Assembly (NCBI GenBank): GCA_964528755.1 | Contig: CAZGWN010000008.1 | Span: forward strand, 1 to 62,348 | Length of the DNA stretch: 62,348 nt | Reading direction: 5' to 3' | Source: Raineyella sp964528755 | Lineage (GTDB): Bacteria > Actinomycetota > Actinomycetes > Propionibacteriales > Propionibacteriaceae | Part shown: one piece after another, positions 50,121-58,383 of the stretch | Numbering within the stretch: position 1 is the first letter of the stretch | Layout: every line of letters starts with the position of its first letter | Notes under the pieces: generated by a model | Database searches by the model: none | Told to the model about the DNA's origin: nothing | Seen by the model: only the letters and a program-made list of their open reading frames with translations | Program-made: the position numbers and the translations under genes

Positions 50121-50198
50121 GCCGTCCGCGGCCGCGACGGTACGCAGCAGGTACGTGTAGCCGTCGCCAGCGCTCATCACCCGCATCGACACCGTCAT
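50121..50198 (-). pseudogene. N-terminal remnant of a TrwC/MobF-type relaxase
   Basis: From the ATG at 50198 the peptide MTVSMRVMSAGDGYTYLLRT followed by VAAADG matches the conserved first 26 residues of actinobacterial MobF relaxases. The sequence then diverges into unrelated residues, so only the start of the gene remains. Evidence of a former conjugative or mobilisable element. Confidence 0.7.
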
Positions 50199-50262
50199 AC
50201 AGGTCAGGTGTGCACCTCAGGGACGCCTGAGCAGGTCAACAGCTACGCCGCCGTACGAACAG

Positions 50263-50670
50263 TCACCCCGGGGCGTAGGCGTCGGCGTACTCGTCGGCGG
50301 GAGGCACGGGCTGGATCACGTCGAGAAGGACGCCATCGGGCGCTGCGATGATGAAGTGACGTTGTCCGAAGTCCTCGTCACGCAGGGGCAAGACAACCTC
50401 GACATCCGGCCTGCTGTCCAGGTTGCGGTGGACCGCATCGACGTCGTCAACTTCGAGGTTCACGATCACCCCGCGGGGCAGCGCACCGTACCCGGCCGGG
50501 ATCGTGGCGTGATCGTGAGCCAGGATCGCCAACTCGAACGCGCCCAGGCGCAGGCTGACGTACCAGTCGGACTCGAACGTCGTCTCGAAGCCGACGAGCT
50601 CACGGTAGAAGGAAGCCGCGGCATCGACGTCGTGGGACATCAACACCGGGTAGAAGCTGGTGGCAGGCAT
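50263..50670 (-). CDS. VOC-family protein
   Basis: 135 residues (FYPVLMSHDVDAAASFYREL ... GQRHFIIAAPDGVLLDVIQP). GGAGAGG precedes the ATG at 50670. Divergent from a TetR gene, with two related operator sites in the 74-bp gap, so it is the probable target. Substrate unknown. Confidence 0.87.
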   Translation of the reverse strand: MPATSFYPVLMSHDVDAAASFYRELVGFETTFESDWYVSLRLGAFELAILAHDHATIPAGYGALPRGVIVNLEVDDVDAVHRNLDSRPDVEVVLPLRDEDFGQRHFIIAAPDGVLLDVIQPVPPADEYADAYAPG

Positions 50671-50680
50671 GGACCTCTCC

Positions 50681-50734
50681 TTTACGTACACTGTGCATGT
50701 AACGGCATCAGGATACATACACCGCGCACGTAAA
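50681..50734. promoter_or_regulatory. Two inverted TetR operator sites
   Basis: Site 1 (50681-50704) begins TTTACGTACACTGTGCATG. Site 2 (50734-50711, other strand) begins TTTACGTGCGCGGTGTATG. They agree at 18 of 24 positions and are each imperfect palindromes, placed to serve the two divergent promoters. Confidence 0.65.
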
Positions 50735-50744
50735 GGAAGGGTCC

Positions 50745-51323
50745 ATGCCACGAGCCTCCGCCGCCCACGCCGCCCAGACCGCCCAGCGCGTCCTCGACGC
50801 GGCGACCGTGCTGTTCGCGTCGCGTGGCTTCGCCGACGTCTCACTCGAAGATGTGGCCAGAGCCGCCGGGGTCACGCGCGGAGCCGTCTACCACCACTAC
50901 GCGAACAAGGCGGGACTGTTCGGCGCGGTCGCGGCAACACTCCAGTCTCGTGTCGCGGCCGCCGTCGTCCAGGCGGCGGAAGCGGCGGGCCCGCATGCCG
51001 GCGATCAGCTCCGTGCTGGATCACATGCGTTCCTCGATGCGATCACGTCCGGTCCCGCCGTGCGCATCCTGCTCATCGACGCCCCGGTGGTGATCGGCTG
51101 GCAGGAATGGCGCCGGCTGGACGCCGAGAACTCTGGAACGCACCTACGCGACGCCCTGCGCCACACGAATGTGCCAGGCGATCTGATCGACGCCAGCACC
51201 GCACAGCTCTCGGGTGCGATGAACGAAGCCGCCCTATGGATCGCACAACACGACGAGGCCGAGACGGCGCGCGCGCAGGCGCACTCCGCGCTTGAGCGGC
51301 TCCTCACCGCCTACCTCTCATAA
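50745..51323 (+). CDS. TetR-family regulator
   Basis: 192 residues. HTH near residues 34-56 (SLEDVARAAGVTRGAVYHHY). C-terminal domain typical of the TetR_C group. AAAGGAAGG precedes the ATG. Divergent from the VOC gene and probably self-regulating through sites at 50681-50734. The VOC/TetR pair is flanked on both sides by relaxase remnants. Confidence 0.9.
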   Translation: MPRASAAHAAQTAQRVLDAATVLFASRGFADVSLEDVARAAGVTRGAVYHHYANKAGLFGAVAATLQSRVAAAVVQAAEAAGPHAGDQLRAGSHAFLDAITSGPAVRILLIDAPVVIGWQEWRRLDAENSGTHLRDALRHTNVPGDLIDASTAQLSGAMNEAALWIAQHDEAETARAQAHSALERLLTAYLS

Positions 51324-51397
51324 GCGGGCCCCCGGAGCCCAACGGCTCGGCGCACGATCAGGGACGTCGGTCGCAGAGAACGGACGCGGCTACTTCT

Positions 51398-51439
51398 CCT
51401 CCCCCACCGGGCTCCCTCCTCCGCGTAGTACCTTGTCAG
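51398..51439 (-). pseudogene. Second small relaxase remnant
   Basis: The frame reads LTRYYAEEGARWGR, close to the LTRYYAEEGTPPGRW block that lies about residue 35-50 in MobF relaxases. It is upstream of, not contiguous with, the 50.2-kb remnant on the same strand, so the two cannot be one gene split by a simple insertion. Confidence 0.5.
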
Positions 51440-51594
51440 GTGAGCACACGACGACCGTACGACGTGCTGTCGGGATGGTTGGCAAACCTCGACCTGCCGG
51501 ACGCGTGGCGGCTTGTCGGCGTACGACCCCATGTGTCGTGGTGGGTACGACCTGATGTGCAGGTCGGAGCCGGCGACGGCTTCGGCTGCCCGGA

Positions 51595-51933
51595 GGGGAA
51601 AGCCCCGAAGAGGTCGGGCGCGCCCGCGTCCCTCGGGTCGGCGGGCTCGAATCCGAGCTCCGCCTGGTAGCGACGCCGGAATGTGGCGACCTCGTCGTGG
51701 TCGCGCCCGACGACGTTCCACCACATCACGATCGGCTCGCCGAGGGGCACGCCACCCAGGAGGATGACGCGTACGGGCGCGTCTCCTGCGGCGAGGACGA
51801 GCGTCTCGGATCCCGGAGGGATGTACGCCGGCGAGCGGTGTTCGACGGTGGCGGCGTTGACCGTCACCGTGTCGCTCCCTGCGAGGACAGCGTGCTCGAA
51901 GTCCGCGCGGACGTCCAGTCGCACCGATCCCCG
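51595..51933 (-). pseudogene. C-terminal fragment of a pirin-family protein
   Basis: About 112 codons match the second cupin domain of pirin (VRADFEHAVLAGSDTVTV, ILLGGVPLGEPIVMWWN, GRDHDEVATFRRRYQAELGF). The N-terminal cupin with the metal ligands is missing and the frame runs on into unrelated sequence to a stop at 51436. Decayed gene next to relaxase debris. The rest of 51324-51977 holds nothing recognised. Confidence 0.72.
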
Positions 51934-51977
51934 GACCGGTCTCCGGCCAGGTCGTGTCAGGCAGCGCCCGGGCGCGA

Positions 51978-52370
51978 CTACTGGGCGAGCTGCCTCCTGA
52001 GCGCCTCGACATCCCACACGTTCGACATCTGCGCAAACCTGCCGTTCTCGATCTTGTACACGGTGATCTCTTCGATCTCGATCGGCTTCCCGTTCGGCGT
52101 CAGTCCCAGCCATTCCTTCAGGGGTGTGCCGCGAGTGACCGCGTAGCTGCCGAGGGTGTCGCCGGAGACGGTGACGGCCCTCAGCTCCACGCGATAATCG
52201 GGCATCGCGTCGGTGATGCTCTCGAAGTTCGCGACTCCCTGCTCACGCATCACGGTCTGTCCGTGATAGAGCACGGTGTCGTGCATGAACTCCCCGATCC
52301 GATCCCACTGGTGCGCGTTGATCGCGTCGATATAGCGGGCGTAGAACTCGCGAACGTCGAACTCGGACAT
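51978..52370 (-). CDS. SnoaL-like / NTF2-fold protein
   Basis: 130 residues. FYARYIDAINAHQWDRIGEF opens the cone-shaped fold, and PDYRVELRAVTVSGDTL, with the final IEEITVYKIENGRFAQMSNV, completes it. These small polyketide-cyclase-like proteins act on diverse ligands. GGAGAACCTC precedes the ATG at 52370. No partner gene is evident; upstream 52371-52625 is empty. Confidence 0.82.
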   Translation of the reverse strand: MSEFDVREFYARYIDAINAHQWDRIGEFMHDTVLYHGQTVMREQGVANFESITDAMPDYRVELRAVTVSGDTLGSYAVTRGTPLKEWLGLTPNGKPIEIEEITVYKIENGRFAQMSNVWDVEALRRQLAQ

Positions 52371-52625
52371 GAGGTTCTCCTCTCTGCTCGCGCCGGGTTG
52401 CGCGAGCGGCTGGTTCATCTGCGACATCAACAATCACTCCGGGACGCGTGCCGACGGGACACGGGAAGTCCGCCCTTCTTTACACAACGTCCGATGTGAC
52501 GCTCACCCGCGCGGGCGCCGGCATACTCCGCTCCGACCGTCACAGGAGCGCCGGCACTGTCGGCGAGTTCTCGTCCCATGCCGATCAGTCCACACCGCGT
52601 GGTGGGAACACAGTCAAGGTCTCGG

Positions 52626-53988
52626 TCACCGCACGGCGCCCGCGGAGATCGCCGCGACGAGGTCTGCGTGATCCACATGGGTCTGATCCGCGTATGCACG
52701 TGCGTACCTCAGAATCCCCTCCTCGAACGCTGCCCCCCCGCCCGATGTACGCGGTGATCGCGGCGGGGTCACCGCTTCGGGCGTGCGCCTTCGCGAGCGC
52801 GTGACCGCACGCGCGGGCGAACTGCGGCAGATATGCGGAGATCCCACTGCCGTTGGGAATGATCTTCATGTCGCGGAACTGACGCACGTAGTAGTCGATT
52901 CCATCCACGCGCATGTGGCCGAGGAAGATGTCAGCCGCCGACTGCATGAGACGCTGGCCGACGACGACACGTTCGCCATGATTCGAGAACTCGCTCGGGG
53001 CGAGAAACTCTTCATAGACGGATGCCTCGGCCTGCTTCGCTTGCAGGAACAAGGGCTGCCGGCCGCTGCCACCGTCGAGCAGATTCAGCCAAACGCGCAT
53101 GCCCACGCTGCCGACCCCTACGACCTGCCGCACCGCGTCCGTGTGGGTGAAGCGGCCGACCAGTCGGCGCAGATGAGGAGGGATCGAGGCGAGGTAGGTC
53201 TCGTAGACCTGGCGGTACGCGAGCGCGCGCTGCCGGTCACTGAGCCCGTCGTCCATGCGCTTGAGCGGGTCGAGGGTGATGCGGCGACGGCCATCACGCT
53301 CCGTGATCAGCTGCCGAGCCGACCATCGGTGCGTCGCGCGCTTGGACTTCTTCTCGAGAGATCGCGCCGCGGCCTCGGCGAACTCGGAGGACAGGCCCCG
53401 CAACGGCACATCCGGGGTCAGCTGGTCGTACCAGACATCCAGTTCTCCCATACCCGAGTAGCGACGCATCGCCTTCCGGTATCCCCTCACGGCGGCAGCG
53501 GCGGAGTCTTCGCCGCACGTGCCGCCCAGCTTCTCCACGTCGGCGAGCACGTGGATGCTGACGGCAAGCCGCTTGAGGTCCCATTCGAAGGGGCCGGGCA
53601 GCGTCTCGTCGAAATCCCGCACGTCGAAGAGCAGCCGCCGCTCAGGCGATGCCCAGAACCCGAAGTTGAGTATGTGCGCGTCACCGCATAGCTGCACGGT
53701 GAGTCCCGAGTGGGTCGACGACGCGAGATCTGCGGCCATCACGGCGGCGGCGCCTCTGAGATATGCCCACGGGGAGGACGCCATCCGCGCATACCGCAGC
53801 GGCAGCAGTCGCGGATCCCGTACACGCTCCTGCGCTCTCGACAGGTCCAGTGCGCGCACCGGACGCGCCGTCGAATCCCAGACCGCCGCGTTTCGTCGCG
53901 GTGATCGTTTGCGGGCTTCCCGACCGGACTGCGCGGACACGCTCCTTCCGTGTGCGGGCGGCGCTTCCTGGCGGTGTGTGTCACTCAT
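52626..53988 (-). pseudogene. DUF2252 protein with C-terminal frameshift
   Basis: DUF2252 proteins (about 440 aa) are kinase-like proteins of unknown role. Present are RMASSPWAYLRGAAAVMAAD, LCGDAHILNFGFW (kinase-like loop), DVRDFDETLPGPFEWDLKRL and GSGISAYLPQFARACGHALA. At a run of seven C/G (52733-52739) the frame shifts. The uninterrupted frame reads on to 52585 with unrelated residues, while the frame one base over carries the family ending (AAFEEGILRYARAYADQ ... DLVAAISAGAVR) to 52626. One base fewer in the run would restore the gene. Start at 53988 chosen; 54033 possible. Confidence 0.8.
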
Positions 53989-54025
53989 CCGTCGTCCACC
54001 GTGGTCACGGCGCGACGTACCACGC

Positions 54026-54427
54026 TCAGTCAACGACGGCCGTCACTTCCGCTTCGATGAGGATGCCCGGCTCGAAGAGGACGTCAACGCCGATGAGCGC
54101 GAGCGGCGGTGTCGCAATCTCGAACTCCTGCGCGGCCTGCGCGATGCCGTCGTTGAACGCGTCGTACATCTCGCGATTCCATCCCGCGGCGTACCACGTG
54201 ATCCTGACCACGTCGCGGAAGGTCGCGCCGGCCGCGTCCAGGCCCTTGGCGATGTTCCGGTAGACCTGCACGACCTGCTCGGCCAGATCGTCGGAGATGA
54301 GTTCGCCATTCTCCTCCCACGCCACCTGCCCGGCGAGGAAGACCTGACGGCTTCCCGCGGCCACGGCGACGTGGTGATAGATCGGCACGCGGACGTGGCC
54401 TTCGGGGTTGATCAACGACACGGCCAT
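54026..54427 (-). CDS. RidA/YjgF-family protein
   Basis: 133 residues of the Rid fold (GSRQVFLAGQVAWEENGELI, AAGATFRDVVRITWYAAGW, ALIGVDVLFEPGILIEAEVTAV). The last block is the conserved Rid ending; the catalytic arginine of true RidA (C-R-A) is replaced, so imine deaminase activity is uncertain. AAGGAG precedes the ATG at 54427. A MerR-type spaced promoter lies upstream (54512-54482). Confidence 0.85.
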   Translation of the reverse strand: MAVSLINPEGHVRVPIYHHVAVAAGSRQVFLAGQVAWEENGELISDDLAEQVVQVYRNIAKGLDAAGATFRDVVRITWYAAGWNREMYDAFNDGIAQAAQEFEIATPPLALIGVDVLFEPGILIEAEVTAVVD

Positions 54428-54481
54428 GTGATGCTCCTTGATGTCGACGGCTGTTGAGCGGGCCACAGGGGACCCACGACA

Positions 54482-54512
54482 AGTAGCCCCTGTGTTCCCA
54501 CCACCGGGTCAA
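54482..54512 (-). promoter_or_regulatory. MerR-type promoter of the rid gene
   Basis: TTGACC (54512-54507) precedes, with a 19-21 nt spacer, a weak -10 box (GCTACT/TACTTG). The spacer contains CGGTGG and CACAGGGG, a degenerate form of the palindrome found at 54847 and 57893. Confidence 0.5.
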
Positions 54513-54547
54513 GGTCGACGGCGAGATCGGCGTCAGAAGCCGCGGCG

Positions 54548-54829
54548 TCAGTCAACGATCGCGCCCGCCACCTCGGCGAGGCGCGACTCGAGCAAGAAGT
54601 GACCTCCGTCGAGCAGCTCGGCCCTCGCGTGCAGCGCGTCGCGCAGGAATGCGGCGGCGCCGGCCGGACCGAAGATCTCGTCGTTGCACCTCCAGACGGC
54701 CAGCACGGGCACCTTCGAAAGGCGCAGCCACTCGTGCACCTTCGGGTACAGCGCGCGATCGTGCTCCCCCGCGTCCGGGTCGACGACGGACGGATCGGGC
54801 ACGCCGTGCAGGTGCTGCCGCAAGGTCAT
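54548..54829 (-). pseudogene. C-terminal fragment of an alpha/beta-hydrolase
   Basis: About 93 codons matching the end of haloalkane-dehalogenase-like hydrolases: LYPKVHEWLRLSKVPVLAVW, then CNDEIFGPAGAAAF (catalytic Asp region) and LLDGGHFLLES (catalytic His). The nucleophile half is missing. Lies between rid and the oxidoreductase promoter. Confidence 0.7.
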
Positions 54830-54843
54830 CGCGTTGGGAAGGA

Positions 54844-54874
54844 TTGACCCTGTGGTGGCCACAGGGTGTTTATT
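54844..54874 (+). promoter_or_regulatory. MerR-type promoter of the MDR oxidoreductase gene
   Basis: TTGACC (54844-54849), a 19-bp spacer, TTTATT (54869-54874). The palindrome ACCCTGTGG-TGG-CCACAGGGT (54847-54867, perfect 9-3-9) fills the spacer, the hallmark of MerR activation. Confidence 0.75.
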
Positions 54875-54922
54875 GGCACACGCAGCGCACAACGGCTTCG
54901 CGAGGCGAGGAGAGACACCGAG

Positions 54923-55885
54923 ATGCTGGCATGGACGACGACCGACTCCTCGGGCGGCCTGGCGCTCGTCGAAGCCCCCGACCCCGTGCCGCTCCCGCAT
55001 GAGCTGATCGTGCGGGTGGATGCGTTCGCCCCCAACCCCGGCGACGTCGCGGCGCTGTCCACGGCTCCACGCGGATCGATCCCCGGATGGGACGGCAGCG
55101 GCGTCGTGCTGTGTCCGGCAGCGGATGGAGCCGGTCCACGACAAGGCGACCGCGTTGTCTTCCTCAGCCTCTCAGCCGGCGGCTGGGCGCAGCAGCGTGC
55201 CGTGCCTCACGCCATGACGGCGACAGCTGCTGATCTGCCGCACGCGCGACTGGCGACGCTGCCCGTGCCCGCGACGAGCGCGCTGCGCGCCCTACGCAGG
55301 CTGGGATCGGTCCTGGGGCGACGCATCCTGATCGTCGGCGCCACGAGCTCGGTAGGGCGTTTCGCGGTTCAGCTCGCGGCGAGGTCGGGCGCGCGAGTCG
55401 TCGCCGTCGCGCGTAACGTCCAACAGCATGCTGCTCTCCGCGCGCTCGGCGCGGAGGAGACGCACGCCACGCTCAGCTCTGTGAAATCCCGCGTCCACGG
55501 CGCGATCGACGTCGTCGGGGGACAGCATCTCGTCGACGCATACGCGTTGCTCGAGCCCGAGTCGACCGTGATCGCACTCGGTCATGCTGCGGGCTCCGGC
55601 GAGCACTTCCCCTACGGCGCCTTCGTCGCGGATCCGATGACGTCCGGTCGCAGCATCTCGAGCTTCTTCCTCGGGGCGGAGTCGGATCTGGCCCCCGACA
55701 TGGCCTACCTCGCCCAGGACCGGTCGCTCGATGTGGGCGACCTCGATCGCAGGCCCTGGACCGATCTCGCGTCCTGGATCGAGCAGGGCGCCACGCGATC
55801 GTCGGGACGGATCGTCTTCGAGGTGGATCATCGGGCGACGATGACGACAGAGGAGGCGCCAACGGACAGGAGCGAACCCCGATGA
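54923..55885 (+). CDS. MDR-family (zinc-binding-type) NADPH oxidoreductase
   Basis: 320 residues. GroES-like N-terminus (PLPHELIVRVDAFAPNPGDVA) and Rossmann site ILIVGATSSVGRFAVQLAARSG. Zinc cysteines absent, so quinone-oxidoreductase-like. An in-frame GTG at 54866 overlaps the promoter and is rejected in favour of the ATG at 54923 (GAGGAG upstream). Probably part of the MerR regulon in this region. Confidence 0.88.
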   Translation: MLAWTTTDSSGGLALVEAPDPVPLPHELIVRVDAFAPNPGDVAALSTAPRGSIPGWDGSGVVLCPAADGAGPRQGDRVVFLSLSAGGWAQQRAVPHAMTATAADLPHARLATLPVPATSALRALRRLGSVLGRRILIVGATSSVGRFAVQLAARSGARVVAVARNVQQHAALRALGAEETHATLSSVKSRVHGAIDVVGGQHLVDAYALLEPESTVIALGHAAGSGEHFPYGAFVADPMTSGRSISSFFLGAESDLAPDMAYLAQDRSLDVGDLDRRPWTDLASWIEQGATRSSGRIVFEVDHRATMTTEEAPTDRSEPR

Positions 55886-55899
55886 CGACGACCATGGCG

Positions 55900-56040
55900 C
55901 TCACCCCGCGCTGCGCGGGGCCGACGAGCGTACGTACGTGCCTTCCGAGGCCGAGCTCCGCCAGAACGGCGCCGGCGAGCACGTAGCACAGAGTGCCCTC
56001 TCCTGCGATAGTTCCTCCGCCGCGCTCCGCGCCCGGCTGC
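55900..56040 (-). pseudogene. Possible GPP34-like fragment
   Basis: The leftward frame contains IAGEGTLCYVLAGAVLAELG, then LGRHVRT, resembling the second helix region of GPP34 (Golgi phosphoprotein 3-like) proteins. Nothing else of the fold is seen. The rest of the gap 55886-56142 is empty. Confidence 0.35.
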
Positions 56041-56142
56041 TCGTTCATCCTCATGCCTCTCGCTTCCTCACTCGCTCGTGCGCGGCATCTGCACGCGTCA
56101 CCGCGTCGTCCGTCCAGCAGAACGGATGTCGTGGGCACACGG

Positions 56143-56883
56143 TCAAGCATCGGAGTCGTCCTGCGCCAGCAGCTCACTCGCGAGCGCGTTCGCACGGACG
56201 AGCACGTCGAGCTGCGCCGGGTTGTAGAGCTCGGTGACCGCATCCACGAAGGTCTGCGCCGCGACGCGCCCACCCTTGGCGAGGTGCGCCGCGGGATCGA
56301 TGAGCCACGGGTAGTCCCGATAGTTCTGCGCCAGCGTCTTCGCCAGCCGTACGGCCAGTTGCTGCCGCGTGTCCTCGTCCGCGTCGGCCGGCAGACGGTC
56401 GATCACCGCGCCGAGTTCGTCGGAGTCGGCCTCGGCCATCTTCTGCACGTCCGCCAGCGCCTCCTCGTCGAGGAGCTGCCTGTAGATGTGGATCATGGAT
56501 GAGTCGGCCTCGGACAGACGCGAGGCGACGGACTCGAACCCCGCAGGCATGTGGGCCGTCGCACGGTCGCGAAGGATCGCGGCGATCTCCCTGCGCGTCT
56601 TCTGCAGATGCCTGATGTTCTCCGCGAGCTCCGCGTCGAGCTCGCGGAGAAGGTCCGGTGTGTGCTCGCCGCCGGCGCTGACACCGCCGATCTGGGACAG
56701 CGGCACGCCGAGGTTGGCGAGGCGCCGGATGCGGAGCAGCCTCACGAGGTGCCGCACCTCGTACTCCTTGTACCCGTTGTAGCGACGCTCGGGCTCCTCC
56801 AACAGCCCGATGCGGTGGTAGTGACGGATCGTGTTAACCGTCGTCCCTGCCAGCTCCGCCAGCTCGCGCGTGCTCCACGCCAT
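56143..56883 (-). CDS. MerR-family regulator, first paralogue
   Basis: 246 residues. HTH and wing at 1-45 (MAWSTRELAELAGTTVNTIR, then RYNGYKEYEV), then a long effector or dimer domain. The first 45 residues are nearly the same as those of the MerR at 58.4-59.1 kb, so both should bind the same sites. It follows the alpha/beta-hydrolase gene on the same strand (111 nt gap), so promoter 57916-57886 probably drives it too. GGGCAGGAG precedes the ATG. Confidence 0.9.
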   Translation of the reverse strand: MAWSTRELAELAGTTVNTIRHYHRIGLLEEPERRYNGYKEYEVRHLVRLLRIRRLANLGVPLSQIGGVSAGGEHTPDLLRELDAELAENIRHLQKTRREIAAILRDRATAHMPAGFESVASRLSEADSSMIHIYRQLLDEEALADVQKMAEADSDELGAVIDRLPADADEDTRQQLAVRLAKTLAQNYRDYPWLIDPAAHLAKGGRVAAQTFVDAVTELYNPAQLDVLVRANALASELLAQDDSDA

Positions 56884-56994
56884 CTCCTGCCCCTCCCGTT
56901 CACATGCCTGGCGTTCGGCCGTGCCCGGCGGGGAGGGCCAGGCAGCGAAACCCGGCGACGGGCGCGCCGCCCTGCTCCTCCCCGTCCGTCGTCG

Positions 56995-57837
56995 TCACTT
57001 CTCCAGGAACTCCTTCAGCGCAACGTTGACCTCGTCCGAGTGGGTCCACAGCAGACCGTGGGGAGCGCCGTCGACCTCGACATAGTCCGCCTCCGGGAAA
57101 GTGGCGTGGAAGCGCCTGCCCGTGGCATCGATCGGAAGGATGTTGTCCTTCGTGCCGTGCAGGATCAGGGCGGGCTTGCCCGCGGCGCGCACCGCTTCGA
57201 TGTCGCCACGGAAGTCCTCGATCCACGACGGGACCACCGCGTACGCTGCGACGGGAGCGCTCTCGATCGCCACGTTCCAGCTTCCGGCGACGGCCTGCTC
57301 GGAGATCCGGGAGCCGAGGGTCTCGTCCAGGTTGTAGAAGTCGCTGTAGAACTGCGTGAACCACGCGAAGCGGTCGCCCTTCGCCGCCGCCGCAATGCCC
57401 TCGAAGACCTTCTGCGGGACTCCCTCGGGGTTGTCCTCCCGCTGCACGAGGAACGGCTCCAGCGATGCCAGGAAGGCCAGCTTCGCGACGCGCTCATGCC
57501 CGTAGCGGGCCACATACCTGGCGAGCTCGCCGGTGCCCATCGAGAAGCCGACCAGCACGACATCCCGCAGGTCAAGCTTCTCCAGCACCGCGTTCAGGTC
57601 GGCCGCGAAGGTGTCGTAGTCGTATCCCGTGCCGACCTTGGACGAGCGGCCGAAACCGCGGCGATCGTACGTGATGACCCGGTAGCCGGCGGCGAGCAGC
57701 TCGCGCGTCTGCTTCTCCCAGCTGTGCCCGTTGAGCGGGTACCCATGGATCAGGACGACCGGCTGCCCCAGGCCCTGATCCTCGTAGTACAGCTCCACCG
57801 GAGAGCTGTTCTCCTGTCCAACAGTGACAAATCCCAT
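56995..57837 (-). CDS. Alpha/beta-hydrolase, non-heme chloroperoxidase/perhydrolase-like
   Basis: 280 residues. Nucleophile elbow GFSMGTGE, oxyanion LIHGYPLNGHSW, Asp in HGTKDNILPID, His in GAPHGLLWTH: complete catalytic triad of the cofactor-free haloperoxidase/esterase group. A MerR-type promoter lies upstream, and a MerR gene is downstream on the same strand. Confidence 0.9.
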   Translation of the reverse strand: MGFVTVGQENSSPVELYYEDQGLGQPVVLIHGYPLNGHSWEKQTRELLAAGYRVITYDRRGFGRSSKVGTGYDYDTFAADLNAVLEKLDLRDVVLVGFSMGTGELARYVARYGHERVAKLAFLASLEPFLVQREDNPEGVPQKVFEGIAAAAKGDRFAWFTQFYSDFYNLDETLGSRISEQAVAGSWNVAIESAPVAAYAVVPSWIEDFRGDIEAVRAAGKPALILHGTKDNILPIDATGRRFHATFPEADYVEVDGAPHGLLWTHSDEVNVALKEFLEK

Positions 57838-57885
57838 GATCGTTCCTTTCGACGCAGGTCGGCCGGACGCCGGCCGCTCGATACG

Positions 57886-57916
57886 ATCAGAGACCCTGTG
57901 GCAACCACCGGGTCAA
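57886..57916 (-). promoter_or_regulatory. MerR-type promoter of the hydrolase-merR operon
   Basis: TTGACC (57916-57911), a 19-bp spacer, TCTGAT (57891-57886). Palindrome ACCCTGTGG-CAA-CCACCGGGT (57893-57913, one mismatch) as at 54847. Confidence 0.7.
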
Positions 57917-57957
57917 GTGATGCGCACACACGTCAAACGATCGTGTTGCTTGGTCCG

Positions 57958-58377
57958 ATGACCACGCGAGATCGCATCATCGAGGCGGCGGAGGCCGTCT
58001 TCGACAGGCGGGGCCTCGCCGGCACCGGCATCGACCAGATCACCGACGCCGCCGGGGTCGCCTCATGCACGCTGCACAAGCATCTGTCGAGCAAGACCGG
58101 CCTGATCGCGTTCGTGTTCCCCGTGTCCTGGTGGGCGATGCCCGCGCTGATGAAGGGCTGGATCGAGCGCGTCTTCACCGGCGGGTGGGCCCACCAGTAC
58201 GGCACCGGCGTGGCCGACCGCGGCACCCAGCCGCTGCGAGGACTGCTGCCGAGCGTGCCGACGGCGCTGATCGGCGCCGGAGGCTCCACTCGGCGCACCT
58301 ACGATCGATACGGCCGTACCGTCAAGCGCGACCATCTGGTCGCGCGAGGAGTTCTTGACGCGGGCGGGGGCGCTTGA
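57958..58377 (+). pseudogene. Chimeric ORF: TetR DNA-binding domain fused to NAD(P)H-quinone-reductase fragment
   Basis: 139 codons. Residues 1-50 are a TetR HTH (RIIEAAEAVFDRRGLAGTGI, then TDAAGVASCTLHKHLSSKTG). Residues 52-135 abruptly become a flavodoxin-fold NAD(P)H oxidoreductase (FVFPVSWWAMPALMKGWIER, then VFTGGWAH), normally preceded by about 60 residues. The end is also unlike the family. The junction is near 58105-58112. The simplest reading is a deletion joining two neighbouring genes; whether the product is made is unknown. Confidence 0.75.
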
Positions 58378-58383
58378 GCGTCC

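Noticed and set aside
50121..51439. Relaxase gene split by insertion of the VOC/TetR pair
   Set aside because: The N-terminal piece is downstream of the later piece on the same strand, so insertion alone cannot explain the order.
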